Assembly: GCA_018365995.1 (NCBI GenBank)
Contig: JAGZIY010000005.1
Location: forward strand, 44,255-108,254
DNA length: 64,000 nucleotides
Source of the DNA: Butyricicoccus pullicaecorum
Lineage (GTDB): Bacteria > Bacillota > Clostridia > Oscillospirales > Butyricicoccaceae
Direction of reading: 5' to 3'
A model generated the notes under the pieces. That model was not told the origin of the DNA. It was given only the letters and a program-made list of their open reading frames with translations, and made no database searches. The position numbers and the translations under genes were made by a program. Position 1 is the stretch's first letter; every line of letters begins with the position of its first letter. Shown here one piece after another: positions 51,397 to 59,731 of this stretch.

Positions 51397-52710
51397 ATGA
51401 GAAGAACCAAACCCATTGACCCAGCTGTTGTCTTTCAATATGAAGGAATCCCCGCAGCAAATCAGATAATTCCTTTGGGATTACAGCATGTTGTTGCCGC
51501 AATTGTCGGCATTGTAACACCATCTATTCTGGTTGCCAATACCTGTAATATCCAAGGCGATGATCGTACCCTGTTGATCCAAGTCTCTCTTTTGGTCACA
51601 GCCCTTGCTACGCTTTTACAGTTATTTCCGATTTTTGGACGAATCGGCTCCCGCCTGCCTGTAATTATGGGGATCAGCTTTGCCTATGTGCCGACCCTGC
51701 TGGCAATTGGCGGGCAATTCGATCTTCCAACAATCCTTGGTGCAGAAATTGTTGGCGGCATCATTGCTATTTTATTTGGTATCTTTGTCAAGCAGATCCG
51801 CGTACTTTTCCCTCCACTTGTCACCGGTACCGTTATTTTTACCATTGGCTTATCACTTTATCCAACTGCAATCAAGTATATGGCTGGCGGTGCGGGCTCA
51901 GACGGCTTTGGTTCTCCCAAAAACTGGCTGGTTGCAATCATCACACTCGTTGTGGTTACCATTTTCAGTCATTTCTGCAAGGGCGTTTTCAAGTTGGGTG
52001 CCATTCTCTTTGGCATGATTGTTGGCTATATCGTCGCTTTTGCACTTGGCATGGTCGATTTCTCTGCTGTCAGCTCCTCCGGTTGGTTCAATCTGCCTGC
52101 CCCCATGCACTTTGGTCTGAAATTTGAAATCAGCGCCTGCATTTCTCTCGCAATCGTCTATATTGTAAATGCTGTACAAACAATCGGCGACCTCAGTTCC
52201 ACGACAATGGGCGGTATGGACCGCATGCCCACAGATAAGGAACTTTCCGGCGGTATTATCGGACAAGGCGTCATGAGCATTATCGGCGCGCTCTTTGGTG
52301 GTCTGCCGACTGCATCTTATAGTCAGAATGTTGGTATCGTAACCATCAACCGTGTCATCAACCGTTCCGTCTTTGCCTTTGCCGCAATCGTACTTGCCAT
52401 TGCCGGATTTGTCCCCAAATTTTCTTCGATTCTGACCACCATTCCACAAAGCGTCATCGGCGGGGCGACCATTTCCGTCTTTGCGACGATTACTATGACA
52501 GGAATCCGTATGATTACCTCGGACGGTTTTTCCATGCGTTCCAGCGCAGTTGTTGGTTTAGCTGTTGCAATTGGCACAGGCATTACGCAGGTGCAAGGCT
52601 CCCTCGGCGGATTCCCTGCATGGGTCACGACCGTATTTGGCTCCTCCCCCGTTGTGCTTGCGACACTGGTTGCAATCGTGCTGAATCTGACCCTGCCCAA
52701 AAATCAATAA
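51397..52710 (+). CDS. NCS2 (NAT family) purine/uracil-type permease
   Basis: 437 residues from the ATG at 51397 (GAGG at 51385-51388). About fourteen membrane segments. FQYEGIPAANQIIPLGLQHVVAAIVGIVTP is the family's N-terminal pattern with the conserved QH; the substrate-site region ISLAIVYIVNAVQTIGDLSS and the motif GVMSIIGALFGGLPTASYSQNVG are clear. NAT proteins import xanthine, uric acid or uracil with protons; xanthine/urate is favoured by the nearby selenium-hydroxylase maturation genes, since such enzymes often oxidise purines (inference). Confidence 0.93.
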   Translation: MRRTKPIDPAVVFQYEGIPAANQIIPLGLQHVVAAIVGIVTPSILVANTCNIQGDDRTLLIQVSLLVTALATLLQLFPIFGRIGSRLPVIMGISFAYVPTLLAIGGQFDLPTILGAEIVGGIIAILFGIFVKQIRVLFPPLVTGTVIFTIGLSLYPTAIKYMAGGAGSDGFGSPKNWLVAIITLVVVTIFSHFCKGVFKLGAILFGMIVGYIVAFALGMVDFSAVSSSGWFNLPAPMHFGLKFEISACISLAIVYIVNAVQTIGDLSSTTMGGMDRMPTDKELSGGIIGQGVMSIIGALFGGLPTASYSQNVGIVTINRVINRSVFAFAAIVLAIAGFVPKFSSILTTIPQSVIGGATISVFATITMTGIRMITSDGFSMRSSAVVGLAVAIGTGITQVQGSLGGFPAWVTTVFGSSPVVLATLVAIVLNLTLPKNQ

Positions 52711-52818
52711 TGTTTCAACCGATTTTACATCGTGCTCACCATTTTTCTGCGCCAAAAGTCACGTACAAACCGCAATTTTTTACAGACTTGAATACGCACC
52801 ACGAGCGCAATACCCAAA

Positions 52819-52854
52819 ATATAGAGCCAGTTTCCATAGAAACTGGCTCTATAT
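52819..52854. terminator. bidirectional terminator
   Basis: Sixteen-base perfect arms (52819-52834 and 52839-52854), loop CATA, between the convergent permease and peptidase genes. Confidence 0.9.
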
Positions 52855-52885
52855 TTATAAAAATGATCGCTTTCGAATCGCTATT

Positions 52886-53887
52886 TTAATGCTTCTGTGC
52901 GGCAAATGCTGCAATCAGCTTTGCAGTTTGTGCAACATCCTCTGTGCTGCACATTTCACTCGGAGAATGGATATAGCGTGTTGGAATGGACACCGCACCT
53001 GCCAGCGCACCCATTGCAGTTTTTTGCAGCATTGAGGTATCTGTTCCGCCAAATTGCAGGATTTCATGCTGAATCTGCATGTCCAGCTTTGCCGCGGTCT
53101 CATCTAAAGCACACACGACTTCCGGACTGCAAATCACAGAAGAATCCATGATCTTAATCGCAGGGCCCTCTCCCATGTGACAATTCATTGGATACTTGTG
53201 CTCCGGCAAATCACCTGTGTCTGTCACATCGACCGCAATCACAACGTCCGGTTCGATTGCAAAGGCTGCCGGACCTGCACCGCGCAGACCAACCTCCTCC
53301 TGTACCGTAAATACAAAATACAAGTCATCTTCAACAGTTTCTGGCAGCTGTTCCATTGCCATAAGAAGTGCCACACAGCCAATTCGGTTATCCAGATACG
53401 GACCACATACAACCCCGTCCTGTTCAAAGGTTGGTGCAGAGAACACGCCAAAATCACCGACCCTTACCTTGACACTTTCACGATTGCGCGCACCCACATC
53501 AATAAATAGATGGGAAAGGTTCATATCCTTCCACGGCGTCTTTTCCTCAAAGGAAATCACACCATGCGTGCCATTTGCAAATTTTACCTGAATATTGATG
53601 AGATCGGTCCATGACAAGCCACCTACCTGCGAAAAACGTACAAAGCCCTTTTCATCAATACAAGTTGCAACCACACCAATGGTATCCATATGCGCCGCAA
53701 ACAGGATTTTCTTACGATTCTCACCAGTACCCTTTTTGTGACAAATCAGATTGCCGAGTGTATCCGTCTGGATATCATCACAGTAATCGGCCGCAAATGC
53801 ACCAATCACCTCGCGCACATCATCTTCCCGTCCGGACGGTCCAAATGCACCGCCTACCTTGCTGTAATATTCAAAAACCTTAGACAT
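52886..53887 (-). CDS. M42 family metallopeptidase (third of three)
   Basis: 333 residues. Zinc-ligand segments AAHMDTIG, LDNRIGCVALL, VQEEVGLRGAG, VAVDVTDTGD and the final IHSPSEM are all present, as is GGTDTSM. M42 enzymes are cytosolic aminopeptidases/deblocking peptidases that form tetrahedral dodecamers and finish the breakdown of peptides. It overlaps the upstream M42 gene by eight bases. Sequence type close to the YsdC/FrvX group. The three neighbours differ in binding-site residues, so they probably have different peptide preferences. Confidence 0.93.
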   Translation of the reverse strand: MSKVFEYYSKVGGAFGPSGREDDVREVIGAFAADYCDDIQTDTLGNLICHKKGTGENRKKILFAAHMDTIGVVATCIDEKGFVRFSQVGGLSWTDLINIQVKFANGTHGVISFEEKTPWKDMNLSHLFIDVGARNRESVKVRVGDFGVFSAPTFEQDGVVCGPYLDNRIGCVALLMAMEQLPETVEDDLYFVFTVQEEVGLRGAGPAAFAIEPDVVIAVDVTDTGDLPEHKYPMNCHMGEGPAIKIMDSSVICSPEVVCALDETAAKLDMQIQHEILQFGGTDTSMLQKTAMGALAGAVSIPTRYIHSPSEMCSTEDVAQTAKLIAAFAAQKH

Positions 53888-54944
53888 TTGCGTCTCCTCC
53901 GATTTCCTCTAAAAATGCCTGTGCTGTACGATAGACCGCAATAATATCACTCTCTGCTGCCACAGATGACGGGGAATGGATATAGCGCAGCGGCGCGGCA
54001 ACCCCCACTGACCGCACGCCATCAATCGATTTATGGATTTGACCAGCATCTGTACCGCCCGCAACCATCTGCTTGGTTTGCCACGGAATTTCCCGTGCTT
54101 CGCAGGCATCGCGCAGCATTTCAAAAAGTCCTGCATCATATATGGTACGGTTGTCCATAAACGGCAGTACCGCACCCTTTCGGAGTGCACACACCTGCTT
54201 GTGCTCCGGAACTTCTGCAAGATCTGCTGCTGTCGTTCCTTCCACAACCAGACAAAATGCTGGACGAATCAAAAAGGTCGTGCTTCCCGCGCCTCGCAGA
54301 CCCGGCTCCTCCTGCACATGGAAGCTAAACCAAGTATCGACTTCCGGCTGCCTGCGCATTAGCATCAGCATCACTGCACATCCCAAGCGGTCATCCAGTG
54401 CTTTTACCTTGATGAAACCATCTCCAAATGCTACAATTTCTGGTGCAAACGTGCCATAATCACCGAGTGACAATTTTTCCTCTGCCTGTGCCTTACTGGT
54501 ACAGCCAATATCAATATAGAGATCCTTGATTTTTGGCGCCTGACTGCGCTCCGCAGGCGTAGTCAGATGAACAGCCTTAAAGCCAATCACGCCTTCCACA
54601 GTTTTCTTTTCTTCGGTTCGGAACTGCACCCGCTTTCCAATAACGACACGAGGGTCTACGCCGCCAATAAAGCCAAACTTAACCATACCGTCCTCGGTAA
54701 AACGCTTGGCGATCACACCGACCTCATCCATATGTGCACATACCATAACCGGACGTTCAGTCAGCTTCTTTCCCTTACGGAATACCATAAGATTTCCCAT
54801 CGCATCGGTTTCGATTTGGTCTGCATAGGGCATGGCTGCCTGCAAAATAAACTCCCTGACCTCATCTTCATAACCGGACGGGCCAAACATCGCACAGAGT
54901 GTGCGCGTCAGTGAGAGCAGCTCACGATATTCTTCCTGATACAT
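53880..54944 (-). CDS. M42 family metallopeptidase (second of three)
   Basis: 354 residues. CAHMDEVG, LDDRLGCAVML, VQEEPGLRGAG, the late GGTDAGQIHKS and IHSPSS are conserved. Where its neighbours carry VDV at the fifth metal-site position, this one has VEGTTAAD, a variant seen in a separate M42 branch. It overlaps the upstream gene by one base (TAATG) and the downstream gene by eight, so all three peptidases are co-translated. Confidence 0.93.
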   Translation of the reverse strand: MYQEEYRELLSLTRTLCAMFGPSGYEDEVREFILQAAMPYADQIETDAMGNLMVFRKGKKLTERPVMVCAHMDEVGVIAKRFTEDGMVKFGFIGGVDPRVVIGKRVQFRTEEKKTVEGVIGFKAVHLTTPAERSQAPKIKDLYIDIGCTSKAQAEEKLSLGDYGTFAPEIVAFGDGFIKVKALDDRLGCAVMLMLMRRQPEVDTWFSFHVQEEPGLRGAGSTTFLIRPAFCLVVEGTTAADLAEVPEHKQVCALRKGAVLPFMDNRTIYDAGLFEMLRDACEAREIPWQTKQMVAGGTDAGQIHKSIDGVRSVGVAAPLRYIHSPSSVAAESDIIAVYRTAQAFLEEIGGDANV

Positions 54945-56011
54945 TAGAGACGCACCTCCCCGTCAAAATATCTTAAAAAATGGTAAATCAAATCGCCGAC
55001 CGATTGTGCATCAGACAACTGAAGGGTTTCAATCGGTGTGTGCATATAACGCAGCGGAATGGACAAAATCGCCTGCGCGGTACCACCTGCAACGATTTGC
55101 ATTTCCCACGCATTGGTTCCGCTGTTGCCCTCCATGACCTCCAGCTGATAGGGCATCCCCTCAGCCTTCGCTGTACGGATCAGTGCCCGTGTCAGCGCAC
55201 GATTCATATTCGGCCCCATACCGATGATTACACCGCCTCCATACTCAAATTCATTCGGAGCATCTGGCGTCTTGGCATGGCTGACATCAACTGCAATGGC
55301 ATAATCAGGGCGAATCCGGAAGGTTCCAATGGTTGCCCCCAGCGAGGTAACCTCCTCTTGTACAGACAACAGCACTGCAATATCTATACCCAAATCCACC
55401 TTACGCAGCTTTTCCAGTGCGTAAGCAATGGCAGCGGCACCCGCGCGATCGTCCAGACTTGGTCCTGTAATGGCATCTTTGGAAATCTGCGGCATATGCG
55501 CTGCATCTGCTGGAAACCAGACCGGTGTGCCAATGGGTATGACGGGCTTTGCATCAAGTAAACCCGTATCAATACACATTTTGTGGATCGGCATCGCCTT
55601 GTCCGCTTCCCCTGCACCAAGCAAATGCGGCGGCAAACAGCTGACAATACCATAAAGCGATCCATTCGGTGCGCCGATAGTGACTTCCGCACCCAGAAGC
55701 ATACGCGGATCTACGCCGCCTACCGATCGAAAGCGTAAAAAGCCATTCTCCAGCACTTCTGTTACAACAAAACCAATCTGGTCAATGTGTGCATCGAGCA
55801 GCAAGGTCTTGGCATCCGGCTTTCCAGAGCGAATCAAACCTATCACATTACCAAAACGATCGACCTCAATTTCATCACAGAGTGGCGCAAACAAATCACG
55901 AACTTTCATAGACTGTGCCCGTTCAAATCCAGTGACCATCGGAATCGCCATCAATTGTTCAATTTTACTGCGCATAGATGCACCAAGCATCTCATTTTCT
56001 AATTCATGCAC
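54944..56011 (-). CDS. M42 family metallopeptidase (first of three)
   Basis: 355 residues, starting with GTG at 56011 preceded by AAAGGAG; an ATG nearby is out of frame. LDAHIDQIG, LDDRAGAAAIA, VQEEVTSLGA, VAVDVSHAKTPDAP and MHTPIE supply the metal and catalytic residues. It lacks the GGTD loop of its neighbours (has EGNSGTNAWEM instead), marking it as the most divergent of the three. First gene of the operon; its upstream region faces the RluA-type gene. Confidence 0.92.
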   Translation of the reverse strand: MHELENEMLGASMRSKIEQLMAIPMVTGFERAQSMKVRDLFAPLCDEIEVDRFGNVIGLIRSGKPDAKTLLLDAHIDQIGFVVTEVLENGFLRFRSVGGVDPRMLLGAEVTIGAPNGSLYGIVSCLPPHLLGAGEADKAMPIHKMCIDTGLLDAKPVIPIGTPVWFPADAAHMPQISKDAITGPSLDDRAGAAAIAYALEKLRKVDLGIDIAVLLSVQEEVTSLGATIGTFRIRPDYAIAVDVSHAKTPDAPNEFEYGGGVIIGMGPNMNRALTRALIRTAKAEGMPYQLEVMEGNSGTNAWEMQIVAGGTAQAILSIPLRYMHTPIETLQLSDAQSVGDLIYHFLRYFDGEVRL

Positions 56012-56065
56012 GGCAAATTCTCCTTTGATGATAAATTTCTATTCTTTATTATATCTTGTTTTTGC

Positions 56066-56094
56066 TTGCGATACAATCTAAAATCCTGTAATAT
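56066..56094 (+). promoter_or_regulatory. promoter ending almost at the start codon of the pseudouridine synthase
   Basis: TTGCGA (56066-56071), 17-bp spacer, TAATAT (56089-56094). Transcription would begin around 56101-56102, at the ATG itself. Confidence 0.5.
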
Positions 56095-56101
56095 ATTATC
56101 T

Positions 56102-57034
56102 ATGGAAAGAATTGTAACTTATCACTGGGAAGCTTGCCAGTCAGGTACTACGGTCGAGCGTTTTTTACGGAGACAAGGCGTTTCTCATCGGGTACTCATC
56201 GATCTCAAAAACACAAGCAACGGGATATCCATAAACGGTGCTCCGGTTCGCACCATTGACCGTCTGCCCGCACACGGAACACTTCGCATCTGTCTGCCCG
56301 AAACCGATTGCAGCGATACCATTCCGCAGGCAGATATCCCCCTGCAAATCCTGTATGAAGACGATGATCTCTTTGTCCTCAATAAGCCCGCCGGAATCGC
56401 CGTTCACCCCTCCCCGCAAAATCGAGAAAATACAATTGCCAACGGGCTTGCCGCCCTTTATGCAGAGCGTAAACAGCCCTTTGTTTTCCGCGCAATCGGG
56501 CGGTTGGACAAGAACACTTCTGGTTTGATTGTGCTTGCCAAAAACGCACTCTCCGCCGGACTGCTTACCGCACAGGCATCTCAAAAAATCCTGTACCACA
56601 CCTATCTTGCAGTCTGCACGGGTCAGCTCCCAGAAAGCGGCACTATTCATGCCCCGATTGGACGCGCAGAGGATTCTGTGATTCGGCGAATCGTGCGCGC
56701 AGATGGAGACCGCGCCATAACACACTATGCACGTCTTGACACAGCGAACGGATATTCCCTTGCACGTGTTTGGCTGGAAACCGGACGTACCCATCAAATC
56801 CGCGTACATTTTTCACATATAGGTCACCCCCTGCCCGGTGATTTTCTCTATCACCCTGATTTTTCCAAAATCGACCGCCATGCGCTGCATGCGCATACTT
56901 TGACCCTGTGGCAGCCTATCACAGGACAGCCCCTGTTCTTTACCGCACCGCTTCCCCCCGATATGCAGGTGTTCGGCTTCTCTGACACAGCAGAGTACTC
57001 TGGACGAAGAATGCCCGAAATCGCGCATCCATGA
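56102..57034 (+). CDS. RluA-family pseudouridine synthase
   Basis: 310 residues from the ATG at 56102. An S4-like N-terminus (TTVERFLRRQGVSHRVLIDLKN) precedes the catalytic domain: DLFVLNKPAGIAVHPS, then the catalytic Asp in AIGRLDKNTSGLIVLAKN, GRTHQIRVHFSHIGHPLPGD. It isomerises uridine in rRNA or tRNA; the exact site is not readable. No ribosome site precedes either this ATG or the earlier in-frame one at 56006, and a promoter sits so close that the mRNA may be leaderless. The last nine residues (RRMPEIAHP) are encoded by the left arm and loop of a 15-bp hairpin. Confidence 0.9.
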   Translation: MERIVTYHWEACQSGTTVERFLRRQGVSHRVLIDLKNTSNGISINGAPVRTIDRLPAHGTLRICLPETDCSDTIPQADIPLQILYEDDDLFVLNKPAGIAVHPSPQNRENTIANGLAALYAERKQPFVFRAIGRLDKNTSGLIVLAKNALSAGLLTAQASQKILYHTYLAVCTGQLPESGTIHAPIGRAEDSVIRRIVRADGDRAITHYARLDTANGYSLARVWLETGRTHQIRVHFSHIGHPLPGDFLYHPDFSKIDRHALHAHTLTLWQPITGQPLFFTAPLPPDMQVFGFSDTAEYSGRRMPEIAHP

Positions 57035-57130
57035 GCGATTTCGGGCATTTTACTGTGTAAACAGTTACACGTATATTACACATTTTTAAGGAATCTCTGA
57101 TGTGCGGTCACGGGCACGAGATTCTTTTTT
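57010..57130. repeat. hairpin cluster with terminator, related to 12302-12473
   Basis: Perfect 15-base arms AATGCCCGAAATCGC (57010-57024) and GCGATTTCGGGCATT (57035-57049) with the RluA stop codon in the loop; then GTGTAA/TTACAC (57055-57070); then a terminator with arms GAATCTC (57091-57097) and GAGATTC (57118-57124), inner GTGC/GCAC and a T-run. TGTGCGGTCACGGGCA here differs by one base from a stretch at 12364-12379. Confidence 0.7.
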
Positions 57131-57159
57131 AACAGACTGGAGCACTTACCCCGTGTTTT

Positions 57160-58119
57160 TCATTTTTCGAGATCACAGACAGCTGGAAGCCCGCACATTG
57201 CATGCGCGGTATATACCGCACGGTTCACCGCTTTGCCCATGACATAAGCCGCCAGTGTTCCTACTGCGTCTGGACTGCCTTCTGCATCGCCTACCGATAG
57301 GGCATAAATACTGTCCCCGTCCATAGAGGTATGCACTGGACGAATCGTTCTTGCAAAACCATTGTGCGCCATTGCTGCTACCTTTCCCATCTGCGCCTTA
57401 TCCAATCTCACATTGGTAACAATTGCGCCAATGGTGGTATTGGTCACAGCCTGCCCCTGTTCCATCTGTCGATAGAGTTCCGCTTCACTGGCACGCAGTC
57501 CCCTTCCGTCGGCTGTGCGCAATCCGGCAATCTGCTCTCCGGTGTCCACATCAAATACATCGCCCATGGCATTGACGCCCACGATTGCACCGACCCGCAT
57601 ATCTCCAACCTCCACCGCATAGCTCCCAACGCCACTCTTCATCGCGAACTCTGCGCCGCAGCACTTACCCACAGTACAGCCCGTACCAACACCGACACAA
57701 CCCTCCTGCATATACGTGCGAGACGCCGCCTCACATGCCGCATACGCCATCTGCGCATCTGGTCGAATCTCCTTCCGACCAATCGCCAAATCGAACACAC
57801 AGGACTGACACACAAGCGGCACCTTGGCCACCCCGACATCAAACCCAATGTCCCGTTCCTCCAGATAACGCATCACACCACCTGCCGCATCTAAACCAAA
57901 GGCAGACCCTCCCGAAAGCACCAGCGCATGAATTCCCGTGGAGGCTGCCCGCGGGTCCAGCAGCGGTGTCTCCCGCGAAGCCGGTCCGCCGCCCCGAATA
58001 TCCACCCCGCACGGCGAACATCTGTCACACAAAATCACGGTCAATCCGGTTGCGGCTTCCAAGTCCTGTGCCTGTCCTACCTGAAATCCACCCACCTCTA
58101 AAATTCCAATTTCACGCAT
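57160..58119 (-). CDS. P1 family peptidase (DmpA-like)
   Basis: 319 residues from the ATG at 58119 with GGAAGGAAGA ahead; a longer frame to 58143 lacks a ribosome site. DmpA/OAT-fold self-cleaving N-terminal nucleophile hydrolase type: VILCDRCSPCGVDIRGGGPASRETPLLDP, HALVLSGGSAFGLDAAGGVMRYLEE, and the predicted cleavage/nucleophile region VTNTTIGAIVTNVRLDKAQ, where a Thr takes the usual Ser/Thr place. Relatives act as beta-aminopeptidases or L-aminopeptidase/D-esterases. Separate transcription unit between hairpins on both sides. Confidence 0.9.
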   Translation of the reverse strand: MREIGILEVGGFQVGQAQDLEAATGLTVILCDRCSPCGVDIRGGGPASRETPLLDPRAASTGIHALVLSGGSAFGLDAAGGVMRYLEERDIGFDVGVAKVPLVCQSCVFDLAIGRKEIRPDAQMAYAACEAASRTYMQEGCVGVGTGCTVGKCCGAEFAMKSGVGSYAVEVGDMRVGAIVGVNAMGDVFDVDTGEQIAGLRTADGRGLRASEAELYRQMEQGQAVTNTTIGAIVTNVRLDKAQMGKVAAMAHNGFARTIRPVHTSMDGDSIYALSVGDAEGSPDAVGTLAAYVMGKAVNRAVYTAHAMCGLPAVCDLEK

Positions 58120-58142
58120 TCTAATCTTCCTTCCAAAGCACA

Positions 58143-58170
58143 AGAAAGGGCTGACCCAAAGGACAGCCCT
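58143..58170 (-). terminator. terminator after the pantothenate genes
   Basis: Arms AGGGCTG (58147-58153) and CAGCCCT (58164-58170), followed by TTTCTTG on the minus strand. Confidence 0.75.
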
Positions 58171-58192
58171 ATTTGTATATTCAATCCATGGA

Positions 58193-58828
58193 TCACGCCC
58201 GCGTCATACTTCTGCGTGTCACCGCAAGCAAAGCCTTGCAAACTGCCGCTGTCAAAACAGCCGCAATGATAGCCTCCGGCACACCATTCATGCCAACCAC
58301 ACCTATAATGACACCCAAAAGCAACTCTGGTCTTGTTCCACCTGCTGCCGCATACTGTTCTCCAAACAACAAATAGATAAGTCCCATCACGCCAATGGTA
58401 TTGACAAGAGAACCTACAAAGCCTGCGATTGCCAGTGAAGCTGTTTCATTGCGCACAAGCTTGCACAGCCCCTGAAACACCAATCCAGCCGTGATGCCAA
58501 TCAGGACACGAGGCACGATTGCCACAATCAGGCTCGTCCAACTTCCATGAAACTCCGGACTAAAGCTGTAAAAAGGAGTAAAAACAAATGATGTCAGGTT
58601 TGGGGTTATGGTTGCCTTGAGCACACTGGTAACACCAAACAAGCCGCCTAAGATCCCACCCATTTTGGGTCCCAACAGACATGCGCCAATAATGACCGGA
58701 ATGTGCATTGTGGTCGCATTCATAAATGGGAGCGGAATGTAGCCAAGCGGTGTAAACGCCATGACAAGCATCAGTGCCGTGAGCAGTGCCATCTGTGAAA
58801 GCAGCCGCACATCCATTTTCTTTTCCAT
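58193..58828 (-). CDS. ECF transporter S component, probably for pantothenate
   Basis: 211 residues with about six membrane segments: LLTALMLVMAFTPLGYIPLPFMNATTMHIPVIIGACLLGPKMGGILGGLFG at the N-terminus is typical of PanT-type S components; VPRVLIGITAGLVF and FVGSLVNTIGVMGLIYLL follow. It lies 41 bp behind coaX, the enzyme that phosphorylates pantothenate, which supports pantothenate (vitamin B5) as ligand. EcfA/EcfT partners are elsewhere. Ends at a hairpin. Confidence 0.87.
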   Translation of the reverse strand: MEKKMDVRLLSQMALLTALMLVMAFTPLGYIPLPFMNATTMHIPVIIGACLLGPKMGGILGGLFGVTSVLKATITPNLTSFVFTPFYSFSPEFHGSWTSLIVAIVPRVLIGITAGLVFQGLCKLVRNETASLAIAGFVGSLVNTIGVMGLIYLLFGEQYAAAGGTRPELLLGVIIGVVGMNGVPEAIIAAVLTAAVCKALLAVTRRSMTRA

Positions 58829-58869
58829 AATTTACCTCCTGCTGCCGTCCCTATGGGTACAGCGCAATT

Positions 58870-59652
58870 TTATTTGACATTCCTGCCGTGATTGCGATGC
58901 CAGATATCTGCAAGTCCGCGCAAAGCCAGTGTTGGCTCGTGAATGGTATGGGTTCGTAAATATGGACGGATAGTATCTGCCATACCGCCGGTCAGAACAA
59001 CCGTTGGCTCTGTACCCAGTGCCTCCTCATATCGGCTGACCATGCCATCAATCATGGCTGCCGTGCCATAAACCGCCCCAATGCAAAGTGCCTCTGCGGT
59101 ACCCTTTCCCAATACGCACTGCGGAACGTCAGAAAGTCCCACGGTTGGAAGCTGCGCTGTATGCTCATTGAGCGCAGAAAGCGACAGACGTACACCTGCG
59201 GCAATGGCAGAGCCAACAAGCGCACCTGTTTTGTCGAGCACTGTAAACGTCGTCGCAGTTCCAAGATCCACAATCACGCAGGGCATGGGGTAGGTATGGC
59301 TGGCATAGACCGCGGTCACGACGCGGTCAGTTCCCAGTGTACGCGGCTCCGCGATTTTGATGTTGAGTCCTGTTTTTACACCGGCGCCAACCTCTAAAAT
59401 CGGGCCATCGGTTAAAAAACTCGCTGCCTGATGTAGGATATACGCCATACCCGGCACAACCGAACAGATTGCAGCACCTGTAATCGGCGTCTGGTCTGCA
59501 CGATAGAGTGCCAGTACATTTTGAATGAGGCACGCATATTCCTCTCCCGTCTGTTTCGGGTTGGTTGCAATCGCGGCAACAAAGCGGATGTGATCCCCAT
59601 CGAAGCCACCAATTGTGATATGGTTATTTCCAATATCCAACGCAATCAGCAT
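58870..59652 (-). CDS. coaX: type III pantothenate kinase
   Basis: 260 residues, acetate/sugar-kinase (ASKHA) fold: LIALDIGNNHITIGGFDGDHI starts the ATP-binding part, EVGAGVKTGLNIK and GTDRVVTAVYASHTYPMPCVIVDLGTATTFTVLD are CoaX signatures, and VVLTGGMADTIRPYL closes it. The enzyme phosphorylates pantothenate, first step of CoA synthesis, and is not fed back-inhibited by CoA like type I. Type III enzymes need a monovalent cation. Paired with the ECF S component downstream. Confidence 0.95.
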   Translation of the reverse strand: MLIALDIGNNHITIGGFDGDHIRFVAAIATNPKQTGEEYACLIQNVLALYRADQTPITGAAICSVVPGMAYILHQAASFLTDGPILEVGAGVKTGLNIKIAEPRTLGTDRVVTAVYASHTYPMPCVIVDLGTATTFTVLDKTGALVGSAIAAGVRLSLSALNEHTAQLPTVGLSDVPQCVLGKGTAEALCIGAVYGTAAMIDGMVSRYEEALGTEPTVVLTGGMADTIRPYLRTHTIHEPTLALRGLADIWHRNHGRNVK

Positions 59653-59731
59653 ACGATCCCCTCACTTCTGGCAGGATATGTCATATATATTATATCTGTA
59701 TATGTGCATTTTTACAAGAAAAATCTACCAC

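Noticed and set aside
56006..56101. Longer start for the RluA-type protein at 56006
   Set aside because: No ribosome site, atypical N-terminus, and it lies upstream of the likely promoter.
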